Below, in pieces: positions 36,452-45,534 of a DNA stretch of 64,000 nt. Positions within the stretch are counted from its first letter, which is position 1; each line of letters begins with the position of its first letter. The notes beneath the pieces were generated by a model. That model had not been told where the DNA came from. It was given only the letters and a program-made list of their open reading frames with translations, and did not search any database. The stretch spans positions 39,038-103,037 of the forward strand of contig JAILGB010000007.1 of the NCBI GenBank assembly GCA_024697185.1, given 5' to 3'. Both the position numbers and the translations under genes were made by a program. Source of the DNA: Opitutales bacterium. Its GTDB lineage: Bacteria; Verrucomicrobiota; Verrucomicrobiia; Opitutales; UBA953.

Positions 36452-37189
36452 ATGAAATATTGCGTTATCGGTTTAGGCGTTTTCGGCAGGAACCTGTGCA
36501 AACATTTGACAGGTCTCGGCGCGGAAGTCCTGGCGCTCGGCGAAAATGAGGAGACGGTCAATATGATCAAGGACGAAGTCGCCCAGGCACAGTTGGTAAA
36601 GTATTCGGATATCGAAATGTTCAAGGGCTTCGGTCTCTCGTCCATGGATGCGATTTTTATCGCGTTGGGAACGGATTTTGAATCCTCGATGACGATGACG
36701 CTCTGGGCGATGACCGCTCGCAAGGAAAGCCGCAACCAGTCTTTGAAGGTCTATGCGCGCGCGCTTTCGGAGACTCATCGCAAACTGCTCGAACTGGTCG
36801 GTGTCGATCGCGTGATCATCCCGGAAGAAAGCGCGGCGCGCTCGCTCGCGCACTCCGTTCTGGTCAGGGGCGCGCTCGACAGTTACGACCTCGGAGACGG
36901 CTACGCCATTATCGAAGCCTCGACCCCGGAAAATTTTGTCGCAAAAACCTTGAAAGACCTCGCAGCCCAATTTGACCAATACAAAGTCTTGCTCGTGACC
37001 GTCAAACGCCCGGTGGGGAAAATGCAGATATTGGCGGCAAAAACAATGTTCGGCAGGGATCTTTCCAAAGATGAAATCCAACACAAGACTCTCGGACGAC
37101 CGAGACCGGACTGGAAGTTTGAAAAAGACGACGTCTTGGTTTTGATGGGACCGGAAAAAAATCTGCGCGGCTTTTTGAGCGCGGAATAA
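36452..37189 (+). CDS. KtrA/TrkA-type RCK protein of potassium uptake
   Basis: 245 residues from ATG36452. The RCK-N Rossmann domain opens with KYCVIGLGVFGRNLCKHL and includes VKYSDIEMFKGFGLSSMDAIFIALG; an RCK-C domain follows (about 140-245). Cytosolic gating subunit that binds nucleotides and controls a Trk/Ktr potassium channel. The membrane partner (KtrB) is not in the window; the next gene is a YihY membrane protein. TACAAT lies 7 nt before the start, suggesting a leaderless mRNA. Confidence 0.88.
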   Translation: MKYCVIGLGVFGRNLCKHLTGLGAEVLALGENEETVNMIKDEVAQAQLVKYSDIEMFKGFGLSSMDAIFIALGTDFESSMTMTLWAMTARKESRNQSLKVYARALSETHRKLLELVGVDRVIIPEESAARSLAHSVLVRGALDSYDLGDGYAIIEASTPENFVAKTLKDLAAQFDQYKVLLVTVKRPVGKMQILAAKTMFGRDLSKDEIQHKTLGRPRPDWKFEKDDVLVLMGPEKNLRGFLSAE

Positions 37190-37209
37190 TCATTTGAAGG
37201 ACGCGTTTT

Positions 37210-38829
37210 ATGGCAGAAAAAAAATCGATTTTTTTGAGACTCAAGCGTCGGCTCATTTGCGATTTTTCGAGGATCCGCGAAAAAGTCTGGAGTTTTGAGG
37301 CGAGCGATTCCCATCCGGTTTTCCGATCGTTGTCGTGGCTGTGGCGCGTCATCGAGCTTTCTGTCGTCGGCACGATCAAAAACGCCATTACGCTGCAGGC
37401 GGCGGCGCTGACATATTGGGCGCTGATGTCCCTGGCGCCGATCGTGATGCTCGTTCTGATCATTTTTGCCTTTGTGATGAACGCCAAGGGCGAGGACGCC
37501 GTCGAAAAAATGCACGAGCGCATGACGGAGATGATGCAGCTGGTGCTCCCGTCGGCGAGTTCCGCTCCGGCGCTCTTTGAAGGTGAACCTGTTCCCGCGG
37601 ACGGCGTTCCCGCGACAGAGACGGCTGCCGTTCCCGCAGACGGCGTTCCCGCAACGGGCGACAACGCCGTTCCCGCGGATGCCGCCTTGGACACCTTGGC
37701 GCCGCAGCTGCAGGAATTTACAGGAATGCTCCTGCGCAACACGATGCAGCATTCGGGTTCGTCGGGAACGGTCGGTATCATTATTTTCCTGGTTTTGGCG
37801 GTTTTTATGATCGCGCATGTCGAGGATTCGTTCAACCTGATCTGGAACACCAAGGAGGCGCGGAGTTGGATGCGTCGCTTTTGGGTTTATTTTTGGGTGA
37901 TTTTGTTGGGAGGAACGCTTTTTGCCGCGGCGATGTCGATTTTGTCGGTTTCGGCGGTGGTGAAAACCTTGTTGGCGAACACTTCGTCGCTGGCGCTCAC
38001 GACAGAGGGCGTTCCCGTGGTGAGCGCGTTCACGGAGTTTATGACCTCCATGGCACCGGGCTTCATCGCCTTCGGGCTGATGACATTGATTTTCGGTTCG
38101 CTCAACAAATTTTTGCCCAATGTCGAAGTTAAATGGCTGCCGGCGCTGATCGGTGGAGCCTTTGTCGCGATTTCCTTTATCGCCTGCGGCAAAATGGCAT
38201 CGCTCTTTGTCGGCAAAATCAGTGAGTTCAATTCGATTTACGGCAATTTGAGCGTCATTTTCATTTTGATGTTTGGCTTGTATTTGGGCTGGCTCTTTTT
38301 GCTGATCGGCGGCGAAGTCGCCTATTCGATCCAAAACGCGCGGTATTCCAAAAATATCAATCGCAAATGGAACGAGTTGAGCCCGCGCAGCAAACAGAAC
38401 GCCTATTTTGTCTGTTTGCTCACAATCTATGCGATTTCAAAACGGAAGATCAACGCCGTTCCCGCGGAAAGTGAAAACGGCGTTCCCGCCACGCCGGGAC
38501 CGACAATCGACGACATCCGCGAGCAGCTTAACGTTCCCGCCAACTTGCTCCGGGACTGCCTGGACACGCTTGAAAAATTGAATCTGATCCTGCCCGTCAT
38601 CTCCAAAAACGACGAGCAGAGCATGACGCGCTATATTTTGGCACAGGACGGCAGGGTGGCGAAAATGACGATCGCCGACATCCGAAAAATCTTTGACAAT
38701 CTGCACAATTTGCGGGAGGAACTCCAAATAGCCTGCCCGGAAATTTTAAAATCGGCGAGCGCTTATTTTGACGCGTCGTTTGAAAATTGCGGCGACAAAA
38801 CGGTAACGCTCGGAGAGATGATTGGATAA
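37210..38829 (+). CDS. YihY/BrkB family membrane protein with a VPA-repeat insert
   Basis: 539 residues against about 280-430 for the family. Six membrane segments, with family marks LQAAALTYWALMSLAPIVML, VEDSFNLIW and the later YGNLSVIFILMFGLYLGWLFLLIGGEVAY. Between TM1 and TM2 (about 127-155) there is a periplasmic insert made of alternating VPAxx and VPAxxxxx units, coded by four exact and one near-exact CGTTCCC copies at 15/24-nt spacing. A cytoplasmic C-terminal extension (about 400-539) resembles a winged helix (IRKIFDNLHNLREELQ) and has more VPA units. The function of YihY proteins is uncertain. It lies 20 bp after the RCK gene. Confidence 0.88.
   Translation: MAEKKSIFLRLKRRLICDFSRIREKVWSFEASDSHPVFRSLSWLWRVIELSVVGTIKNAITLQAAALTYWALMSLAPIVMLVLIIFAFVMNAKGEDAVEKMHERMTEMMQLVLPSASSAPALFEGEPVPADGVPATETAAVPADGVPATGDNAVPADAALDTLAPQLQEFTGMLLRNTMQHSGSSGTVGIIIFLVLAVFMIAHVEDSFNLIWNTKEARSWMRRFWVYFWVILLGGTLFAAAMSILSVSAVVKTLLANTSSLALTTEGVPVVSAFTEFMTSMAPGFIAFGLMTLIFGSLNKFLPNVEVKWLPALIGGAFVAISFIACGKMASLFVGKISEFNSIYGNLSVIFILMFGLYLGWLFLLIGGEVAYSIQNARYSKNINRKWNELSPRSKQNAYFVCLLTIYAISKRKINAVPAESENGVPATPGPTIDDIREQLNVPANLLRDCLDTLEKLNLILPVISKNDEQSMTRYILAQDGRVAKMTIADIRKIFDNLHNLREELQIACPEILKSASAYFDASFENCGDKTVTLGEMIG
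37590..37674 (+). repeat. In-frame VPA minisatellite, 39-bp unit
   Basis: Motif starts at 37590 (near-exact, TGTTCCC), 37605, 37629, 37644 and 37668: spacing 15, 24, 15, 24 nt. The unit encodes VPADG-VPATxxxA. The same 15/24 alternation is found in the Sel1-like gene at 63.94 kb. Confidence 0.85.
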
Positions 38830-38832
38830 TTT

Positions 38833-39732
38833 ATGAATTCGATGACAGGTTTTGGCCGCGCGTCGTTCAGCGTCGGCGGCAAGGCATATTCCGTAGAGAT
38901 CACTTCGGTCAATCAAAAAGGATTGGCGTTGGGATTTTATGCGCCCGGAGAATGGAACGCGGCATCCGTCGAACGCTTGCTCGCGCCGCTGTTCAAAAAA
39001 CATCTCAGTCGCGGCAAAGTCAATGTTTATATCAAAAGTGAAGCGGCAGAGAAAAAATCGGCGGATTTTGAGATCGATCCCGCGACGGTAAAAGCCGTTT
39101 TTGACAAAATGCTCGCGGTCGGGAACGCCTGTTCCGAGGCGGACTTGAGACGCGATCCGCAGGCTTTGCTCTATGCAATCGACTATTGCGCCCGTCACGG
39201 GAACGCCCAAAGTCCGCTCATCGTCGGCGACGGCGAAGAGGCGGCGGCCTTGCTCGCGGGAACGACAGCCGCCCTCGAAGCCTTTGTCGCCATGCGCCGT
39301 ACCGAAGGGGAACATTTGAAAAAAGACCTGCGGGAACGCATCGGGAACTTGAAAAAAATCGCAGCGGAAATTGAAGCCGTATCCGCGGGAACGGTCGGGC
39401 ATTATCGGGAAAAACTGCTCGCGCGTCTTCAGACGCTCGGTATCGAAAACATCGATCCCGCCGACGAACGCGTCATCAGGGAAGTCACAATTTTTGCCGA
39501 CCGCTGCGACATCAGCGAAGAACGGACGCGCCTGGCGTCGCACTTGCAACAGTTTGAAGCGACGATGGAAGAGGGCGACTGCGGCAGAAAACTGGACTTT
39601 ATCTGCCAGGAAATGCTGCGGGAACTCAACACAATGGGCAGCAAAGCCAACAATCTCGAAATCACACGCCTTGTCGTCGAAGGAAAAAATGAACAGGAAC
39701 GCCTGCGCGAACAGGTGCAAAACGTCGAATAA
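38833..39732 (+). CDS. yicC: YicC family endoribonuclease-like protein
   Basis: 299 residues. N-terminal MTGFGRASFSVGGKAYSVEITSVNQKGL and the RGKVNVYI segment; C-terminal GDCGRKLDFICQEMLRELNTMGSKANNLEITRLVVEGKNE matches the highly conserved YicC end. E. coli YicC has been described as an RNase acting on small RNA; the role here is by family. In the family the EITSVNQKGLALGF region usually reads NxRxLD; here KGLAL replaces it. It starts 3 bp after the YihY stop and 9 bp before ffh. Confidence 0.9.
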   Translation: MNSMTGFGRASFSVGGKAYSVEITSVNQKGLALGFYAPGEWNAASVERLLAPLFKKHLSRGKVNVYIKSEAAEKKSADFEIDPATVKAVFDKMLAVGNACSEADLRRDPQALLYAIDYCARHGNAQSPLIVGDGEEAAALLAGTTAALEAFVAMRRTEGEHLKKDLRERIGNLKKIAAEIEAVSAGTVGHYREKLLARLQTLGIENIDPADERVIREVTIFADRCDISEERTRLASHLQQFEATMEEGDCGRKLDFICQEMLRELNTMGSKANNLEITRLVVEGKNEQERLREQVQNVE

Positions 39733-39741
39733 AAAAAGAAT

Positions 39742-41106
39742 ATGTTTGAAAGTTTAACGGACAAAATGAGCCAGGCGCTGCGCCGTTTGCGCGGCGTTGA
39801 CAAGATCTCGGAATCCAATATCGCCGAGGCACTGGCGGAGGTTCGCACGGCGCTTTTGAGCGCAGATGTGCATTTTCGCGTCGCGCGGGAATTTTGCGAG
39901 CGCGTTCGCGAAGCCTGTCTCGGGCAGGCGGTTTTGGCATCGGTGACGCCGGGACAGCAGGCGGTCAAAATCATTCATGACGAATTGGTGAAACTGCTCG
40001 GCGCGGGAACGCAGGAACTCTCGCCGGTGAGACCGCTCTGCGTGATGATGGTCGGCCTGCACGGCAGCGGCAAAACGACCAGCTCCGCGAAATTGGCGAA
40101 ATTTTTGACAAAGCGCGGCAACTACAAACCTTGCCTCGTCGCCTGCGACATTTACCGCCCCGCCGCTATCGACCAGCTCGAAACGCTCGCGGGAACGGTC
40201 GGCGCGAAGTTTTATTGCGAACGCGATTGCAAGGACGTTCCCGCCATCGCCGAACGCGGATTGAAATTCGCCCTCGAAAATTTTTGCGACCTTGTCATTT
40301 TTGATACGGCGGGCCGTCTGCAAATCGACGAGGCGCTGATCGATGAAATCAAGCGGCTGCGGGAACGGGTCGCCATGCAGGAAGTCCTGCTCGTCGCCGA
40401 TGCCGCCTTGGGTCAGGAAGCCGTCAACGTCGCCAAACGTTTTCATGAAGCCGTCAATCTGACCGGTCTGGTGATGACAAAGCTCGACGGCGACGCTCGC
40501 GGTGGTGCGGCGTTGTCGATGAAAACGATTACCGGCGTTCCCGTCAAATTTATGGGAACGGGAGAAAAAGTCGAGGACTTCGATTTCTTTCACGCTGACC
40601 GTATGGCGCAAAGAATTTTGGGAATGGGCGATGTCGTTTCGCTCGTCGAAAAAGCCCAGGAGAACATTGATGCAGCCGAAGCCGCACGCTTGGCGGCAAA
40701 GATGAAAAAGGCGGATTTTGACCTGGAAGATTTCTTGGCGCAACTGCGACAGATGAAAAAAATGGGACCGCTCGGCGGAATCGTTAAAATGCTCCCTGGA
40801 ATGAGCGGCGTCGAAGTCGGCGAAAAAGAGGAGAAGAAAATGGTGCGCACCGAAGCCATCATTCTCTCGATGACAAGGGAGGAACGGGCGAAGCCGGAGA
40901 TTTTGAACGGCTCGCGCCGCGCGCGCATAGCAGCCGGCTCCGGCACCAAAGTCGCCGACGTCAACGCGCTGATCAAACAGTTTTCGCAGATGCGGCAGAT
41001 GATGAAAATGCTTAAAGGCGGCAAAGCAAAAAACATAATGCGTTCGCTCGGTGCAATGCGCGGGAACGCCGGAGGGAATCCCTTCGGACGCGGCAGATTC
41101 TTTTAA
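39742..41106 (+). CDS. ffh: Signal recognition particle protein Ffh
   Basis: 454 residues. N domain (1-90); G domain with [20 protein letters not shown] (P loop), [47 protein letters not shown] and [28 protein letters not shown]. The methionine-rich M domain binds 4.5S RNA and signal sequences ([20 protein letters not shown], then [22 protein letters not shown]). Targets nascent membrane proteins to FtsY. Carries about seven motif copies, so essentiality alone does not exclude the motif. Confidence 0.98.
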   Translation: MFESLTDKMSQALRRLRGVDKISESNIAEALAEVRTALLSADVHFRVAREFCERVREACLGQAVLASVTPGQQAVKIIHDELVKLLGAGTQELSPVRPLCVMMVGLHGSGKTTSSAKLAKFLTKRGNYKPCLVACDIYRPAAIDQLETLAGTVGAKFYCERDCKDVPAIAERGLKFALENFCDLVIFDTAGRLQIDEALIDEIKRLRERVAMQEVLLVADAALGQEAVNVAKRFHEAVNLTGLVMTKLDGDARGGAALSMKTITGVPVKFMGTGEKVEDFDFFHADRMAQRILGMGDVVSLVEKAQENIDAAEAARLAAKMKKADFDLEDFLAQLRQMKKMGPLGGIVKMLPGMSGVEVGEKEEKKMVRTEAIILSMTREERAKPEILNGSRRARIAAGSGTKVADVNALIKQFSQMRQMMKMLKGGKAKNIMRSLGAMRGNAGGNPFGRGRFF

Positions 41107-41131
41107 GGGACAGCATCGGTTTTTTAAGTAA

Positions 41132-42838
41132 ATGAAAATATTTACGAAAGTTCTTTTTTGCCTGCTCGCGCTCGGTTTTTTTGCAACGGCGAATGCTGAC
41201 CAGACGGTTTCCGCCGAAAACCTCGGCAAACACGGTGTCAAAGTCCCGCGGGGACCTGACGGGAACAAGGTTTTGTCGCTCAAAAAAGGCGTTTATCATT
41301 TTTACGCCTCCAACGCGGCGGTCAAAAAACTTTATGTCTCCAATCACGACCAGCCGGTCAGCCACCGCGTGCAGCTTCCGTTGACGGGTTTGAAAAACTA
41401 CACGCTCGACGGGAACGGCTCAACCTTTGTTTTTCACGGCGATTCGCTCGGCATTTTATTGAAGGACTGCGATAATGTGACGCTCAAAAATTTGACGCTC
41501 GACTACGCGCGCCCGATGGTTTCCGAGGCAAAAGTGATCGCGTTTAAAGACGGCAAAACCCAAATTGAGCTCGATAAAAAAGCGTTCCCGTATGAGGTGA
41601 AAAACGGCAGGCTGGTTTTTATTTTTGACAACTGCGAACGCGTCTGTTCGACGGCTATCGCCTTTAACGGCAAGACGCAAGAAATCGTGGAGGGGACGAG
41701 CGACATTGTGATCGGCGGCGCGGAGCTCGACGGGAACGGCGCCGTGTGGCTCAAACAGGATTTGCGCAAAAACGGAGTCGGTGTCGCCGTCGGAGATGTT
41801 TTGGCGATGCGCAGCTACGACCGCCCGCATCCCTGCATTTGCGTTTACAACGCGGACAATGTGCGTTTTGAAAACGTGGTGATCCACACGAGCCTGGGAA
41901 TGGGTCTCTTGGCGCAGCGTTCCAAAAATCTCACTTTTTCGGGCGGCGGCGTGTTCCCGCGGGAAGGCGCCTGTTCCAGCACAGCCGCCGATGCCACGCA
42001 TTTTTCAAATATGCGCGGGTTGGTCAAGGTGGAAAACGCAAAGTTTGTCGGCATGCTCGACGACGCGATCAACGTGCACTCGACCTGCCTTAAAATCGTC
42101 GAAAAAATCGACGACAAACGCTTGAAACTGCAATACATGCACCCGCAGGCGATCGGTTTTGAGGTTTTTGGCGCCGGAGAAAATTTGCGTTTTATTAAGG
42201 CTAAAACATTGGAAAACGGAGAAAAAGTCCGGGTCCGCAGCGTTGAAACCTTGAGCCCGACCCAGATTGTCGTCACGCTCGAAAATCCCGTTCCCGCGGA
42301 TGTCGTCGTCGGGGACGCCGTCGAAAACGCCGATTATCAGCCGGAAGTCATTTTTAGCGGCAACTATGTCGCCAAAAATCGCGCGCGAGGGGCGCTTTTC
42401 ACAACTCCGCAAAAAATCATTTGCGAAAACAACAAGTTCCACAATGTCGCGGGATCGGCGATTTTGCTCGCCGGAGACGCCGCCGGCTGGTATGAGAGCG
42501 GCGCTTGCGAGGATGTCGTGATCCGCAAAAACGAGTTTGTCAACAACCTGACGAGCCGTTTTCAGTTTACCAACGCGATCATTTCCATTTATCCGTCGGT
42601 AAACGATTTGGACGCGCAAAAACAGTTTTATCATCGCAATATTTTAATTTGCGACAACGTTTTCAAGACCTTTGACGTGCCGCTGCTTTTTGCGATTTCG
42701 ACGGACAACTTAAAATTCGAGCGCAACAAAATCATTTATAACACGCAGTATCGCGCTTGGAACCAGGAAGCGTTCCAACTGAAGCATTGCGGCAAAAACA
42801 TCAAGCTGCAAAAACTCCCCAAAAAGAAATCAAAATGA
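41132..42838 (+). CDS. Secreted GH110-like alpha-1,3-galactosidase
   Basis: 568 residues. Signal peptide (residues 1-22, cleavage after TANA). Right-handed parallel beta-helix with stacked repeats: LKNYTLDGNGSTFVFHGDSLGILLKDCDNVTLKNLTLDYARPM and HPCICVYNADNVRFENVVIHTSLGMGLLAQRSKN. FVGMLDDAINVHSTCLKI (about residue 310) and YVAKNRARGALFTTPQKIICENNKFHN are typical of GH110. GH110 enzymes remove alpha-1,3-galactose from blood-group-B-type and linear glycans, suggesting host-glycan foraging. Stands between ffh and mrp without other carbohydrate genes; overlaps mrp by ATGA. Confidence 0.85.
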   Translation: MKIFTKVLFCLLALGFFATANADQTVSAENLGKHGVKVPRGPDGNKVLSLKKGVYHFYASNAAVKKLYVSNHDQPVSHRVQLPLTGLKNYTLDGNGSTFVFHGDSLGILLKDCDNVTLKNLTLDYARPMVSEAKVIAFKDGKTQIELDKKAFPYEVKNGRLVFIFDNCERVCSTAIAFNGKTQEIVEGTSDIVIGGAELDGNGAVWLKQDLRKNGVGVAVGDVLAMRSYDRPHPCICVYNADNVRFENVVIHTSLGMGLLAQRSKNLTFSGGGVFPREGACSSTAADATHFSNMRGLVKVENAKFVGMLDDAINVHSTCLKIVEKIDDKRLKLQYMHPQAIGFEVFGAGENLRFIKAKTLENGEKVRVRSVETLSPTQIVVTLENPVPADVVVGDAVENADYQPEVIFSGNYVAKNRARGALFTTPQKIICENNKFHNVAGSAILLAGDAAGWYESGACEDVVIRKNEFVNNLTSRFQFTNAIISIYPSVNDLDAQKQFYHRNILICDNVFKTFDVPLLFAISTDNLKFERNKIIYNTQYRAWNQEAFQLKHCGKNIKLQKLPKKKSK

Positions 42839-43944
42839 CGAAAGACGAAGTAATCGGCGCGCTCTCCGGCGTCAAATATCCGGGTTTGACTCGCGACATC
42901 CTTTCTTTCGGTTTGGTCAAAAACCTTGAGGTCGGCGACAACGGAGCCGTTTCGCTCACAATCGAACTGACCACCGCCAAACCCGAAATCCCGTCGCAGA
43001 TTGAAGCCGCGGTCCGTCAAGCGCTCGCGCAGGCACCCGAAGTCTCGATCGCGATGAATGTGAAAACGCCCGCCGCGCCGGGAACGCCGGCACAGGCACC
43101 AAAGCCGCAAAGCATTCCCGGCATTCGCCATATCGTGGCGATCAGTTCCGGCAAGGGCGGCGTCGGCAAATCGACAGTCGCCGTCAATTTGGCGTTGGCG
43201 ATCGCGCAAGTTTTGGCGGAGACGGGTGTCGCTCCCGCAGAAGGTTCGGTCGGCATCCTCGACTGCGATATTTACGGTCCGAGCATTCCTGCGATGTTGG
43301 GACTGAAACAGGCGCGTCCGACATTGACCGCCGCAGAAAAAATCAAGCCTTGCGAAGCGTTCGGCATCCGCACGATGTCGATCGGCTTTTTTGCAGACGA
43401 CGACACGCCGCTTATCTGGCGGGGACCGCGGATTCAGGCCGCTATCCGGCAATTTTCCCGCGATGTCGATTGGGGCGCGCTGGAAGTCCTGGTCGTGGAT
43501 CTGCCGCCGGGAACGGGCGACGCCCAACTGACACTCGTGCAGACGCTGGCGCTCGACGGAGCCGTCGTCGTGACAACGCCACAGGCGGTGGCGGCGGATA
43601 TCGCCCGCCGTGGCGCGCACATGTTCGAAAAAGTCAATGTGCCGCTCTTGGGCGTGATCGAAAACATGAGTTATTTTGAAAATCCCGCCAACGGTGAACG
43701 CGCCTATATTTTCGGTCAGGGCGGCGGGGGCAGGACAGCGATGGCGCTCGGCACCGATTTCCTCGGAGAATTGCCGCTCGCGCAAACGATTCGCGAAGGC
43801 GGTGATGCGGGGCGGCCGATCGTCGCCGAAGATCCCGACGGCGTTCCCGCACAAGTTTTCCGTTCCGTCGCAAGACTGATTTTAAAAAAACTCGAAAAAG
43901 TCCCGTCTTCTTCAAATAAGATTGACAACGCGCCCCAAAAGTGA
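42835..43944 (+). CDS. Mrp/ApbC family iron-sulfur carrier ATPase
   Basis: 369 residues from ATG42835, overlapping the previous stop. An N-terminal MIP18/DUF59-like domain (DEVIGALSGVKYPGLTRDILSFGLVKNLEV), a Pro/Ala linker, then a P-loop domain with a deviant Walker A ISSGKGGVGKSTVAVNLALA at about 102, CDIYGPSIPAMLG, WRGPRIQAAIRQF and LVVDLPPGTGDAQLTL. Such proteins carry Fe-S clusters to apoproteins. The CxxC of the C-terminal region is absent: after IENMSYFENPANGE the usual cysteine pair is missing, as in some family members. Confidence 0.93.
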   Translation: MTKDEVIGALSGVKYPGLTRDILSFGLVKNLEVGDNGAVSLTIELTTAKPEIPSQIEAAVRQALAQAPEVSIAMNVKTPAAPGTPAQAPKPQSIPGIRHIVAISSGKGGVGKSTVAVNLALAIAQVLAETGVAPAEGSVGILDCDIYGPSIPAMLGLKQARPTLTAAEKIKPCEAFGIRTMSIGFFADDDTPLIWRGPRIQAAIRQFSRDVDWGALEVLVVDLPPGTGDAQLTLVQTLALDGAVVVTTPQAVAADIARRGAHMFEKVNVPLLGVIENMSYFENPANGERAYIFGQGGGGRTAMALGTDFLGELPLAQTIREGGDAGRPIVAEDPDGVPAQVFRSVARLILKKLEKVPSSSNKIDNAPQK

Positions 43945-43990
43945 GATTTTAGAAATATAGATTTATAACTCTCAGCACCCCGATTATTTT

Positions 43991-44674
43991 ATGAAAAATA
44001 TTCTTGCTATTCTTGCTGTTTTTGCAACTCTGGCGATGTTTGGATGCGCCTCCAGCAGCACAACCAGAAGCCCTTGGGCTGCAGGTAATGCGCCGGCTCC
44101 GGCAGCTGCGCCTTCGGCAGCCAAAGAAGCGCCTGCCGCCGCTCCCGCTTCTGTCGAAAGCCCCGCCGTTGCCGTTGAAGACGAAGGCTCCCTGTTGAAA
44201 AAATATCCGAAAATCAATAAGGCTAATCGCGAAAAGGCTTTGACGGCTCTCGCTTCGGCGCAAAACATCGAGGAACTCCCCGATCCCGAAACCAATCGCG
44301 CAACGATTCTCAATGTGAACACGACTTCCTCGCTCATCGAATTCAAATCGATGGCGGAATACAAAGCCGGTCAGCGCGTGGTCATCGGCAAAGGCGATTT
44401 CAAAACACTTTACGAAATTGTGCTCGTTGAGACAGGCAACCGTTACATCGCCGAAGAAGTGCGCGGCGTTCTTTACACTCAGGAGATGAAAGAGCTCTTT
44501 ACGCTCGTTCCCGCCGATGACGTGATTTGCGTCGAGTGGATTGATCCGGAAGACAAGGAAGCCGTCAAGAAGGCAGCCGCCCAGGCAAATCTCAATTCCG
44601 ATGACGCCGAAAGCGCCGTTGACGATGAAGACGACGAAGAAGACGACGAAGGCGGATTTGAAGACGAAGAATAA
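43991..44674 (+). CDS. Putative lipoprotein with acidic tail
   Basis: 227 residues. Lipoprotein signal peptide with lipobox LAMFGC (Cys19), then an Ala/Pro-rich tether (about 30-60), a globular core (about 70-185; KAGQRVVIGKGDFKTLYEIVLVETGNRYIAEEVRGVLY) and a very acidic C-terminus (DDEDDEEDDEGGFEDEE). No family recognised. Its own short upstream region and the strong terminator just after it suggest a monocistronic transcript. Confidence 0.78.
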   Translation: MKNILAILAVFATLAMFGCASSSTTRSPWAAGNAPAPAAAPSAAKEAPAAAPASVESPAVAVEDEGSLLKKYPKINKANREKALTALASAQNIEELPDPETNRATILNVNTTSSLIEFKSMAEYKAGQRVVIGKGDFKTLYEIVLVETGNRYIAEEVRGVLYTQEMKELFTLVPADDVICVEWIDPEDKEAVKKAAAQANLNSDDAESAVDDEDDEEDDEGGFEDEE

Positions 44675-44688
44675 GATTTTAAACTCTC

Positions 44689-44733
44689 AAAAAAGCGTTC
44701 CCGCAGGCGATAAGGCTCGCGGGAACGTTTTTT
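44689..44733 (+). terminator. Intrinsic terminator made from an inverted motif pair
   Basis: CGTTCCCGC (44696-44704) pairs with GCGGGAACG (44719-44727), extended by a G-U pair and an A-run/T-run, with a 14-nt loop. Located 14 bp after the lipoprotein stop. Confidence 0.88.
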
Positions 44734-44752
44734 CTTTTCAGGCATTTTGTTT

Positions 44753-44781
44753 TTGAGATTTAAATCTGTCGCGTTTATAAT
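44753..44781 (+). promoter_or_regulatory. Leaderless promoter of uppS
   Basis: TTGAGA (44753-44758), 17-bp spacer, perfect TATAAT (44776-44781). The ATG (44788) begins 7 nt after the -10 box, where transcription itself would start. Confidence 0.65.
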
Positions 44782-44787
44782 TAACAC

Positions 44788-45534
44788 ATGTTTGAAGCAG
44801 ACTTTTCCGTTGTTCCCCGCCACATCGCTTTCATTATGGACGGGAATGGTCGCTGGGCAAAGGCTCGCGGACAAGAACGGGTGCAGGGACATTTTGCGGG
44901 AACGCAGGCGGTTATCAAAGTGGTGAAGCACGCTTTTGAGCGCGGTGTCAAATATGTGACGCTCTATGCGTTTTCGACGGAAAACTGGAAGCGGCCGGCG
45001 GCGGAAATCGATGCGCTGATGTCGCTCCTGGTGCGTTTTTTGCAGGAACACGAAAATTTGTTTTTGGACAACAAAATCCGGCTTGAAACCATCGGCGACC
45101 TTTCCGCTTTGCCGGAGCAGGTGCGCGCGGGCATCGCCGACCTTAAGGAAAAGACGGCGGATTTTGAAGAACGGACGGTTGTCGTGGCACTCAATTACAG
45201 TTCCCGCAACGAGATTTTGAATGCCGCGAAAAATTATGCGGCGGCGGTTGCCGCGGGAACGGAGTCTTCGGGAACGCCGGACTGGCCGACATTTTCAAAA
45301 TATCTTTATACGGAGGCAATCCCGGATCCCGACTTGATCGTGCGCACCTCGGGCGAACTCCGTTTGAGCAATTTCCTGCTCGTGCAGGCTGCTTACGCGG
45401 AACTTTATTTCACGCGTGTCCTGTGGCCGGATTTTGACGAACGCGAATTGGACGCGGCATTGATTTTTTATGCTTCGCGAGAACGGCGATTTGGAAAAAT
45501 TTCTGAACAAATTCAAAAAAAGACAGACTTATGA
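44788..45534 (+). CDS. uppS: Undecaprenyl diphosphate synthase
   Basis: 248 residues. cis-Prenyltransferase making the C55 lipid carrier for peptidoglycan and polysaccharide. HIAFIMDGNGRWAKARG (catalytic Asp), VTLYAFSTENWKRP, VVVALNYSSRNEI and LIVRTSGELRLSNFLLVQAAYAELYF with the C-terminal substrate-binding Arg/Ser. A motif copy encodes AGTQ in the conserved HxAG segment, and two more encode AGTESSGTP. Overlaps cdsA by 4 bp. Confidence 0.97.
   Translation: MFEADFSVVPRHIAFIMDGNGRWAKARGQERVQGHFAGTQAVIKVVKHAFERGVKYVTLYAFSTENWKRPAAEIDALMSLLVRFLQEHENLFLDNKIRLETIGDLSALPEQVRAGIADLKEKTADFEERTVVVALNYSSRNEILNAAKNYAAAVAAGTESSGTPDWPTFSKYLYTEAIPDPDLIVRTSGELRLSNFLLVQAAYAELYFTRVLWPDFDERELDAALIFYASRERRFGKISEQIQKKTDL

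Noticed and set aside
37590..37674. VPA repeat cluster as a CRISPR array
   Set aside because: Repeat unit too short (7-10 bp core), spacers of 5-14 bp, in frame with a membrane-protein gene, no cas genes.
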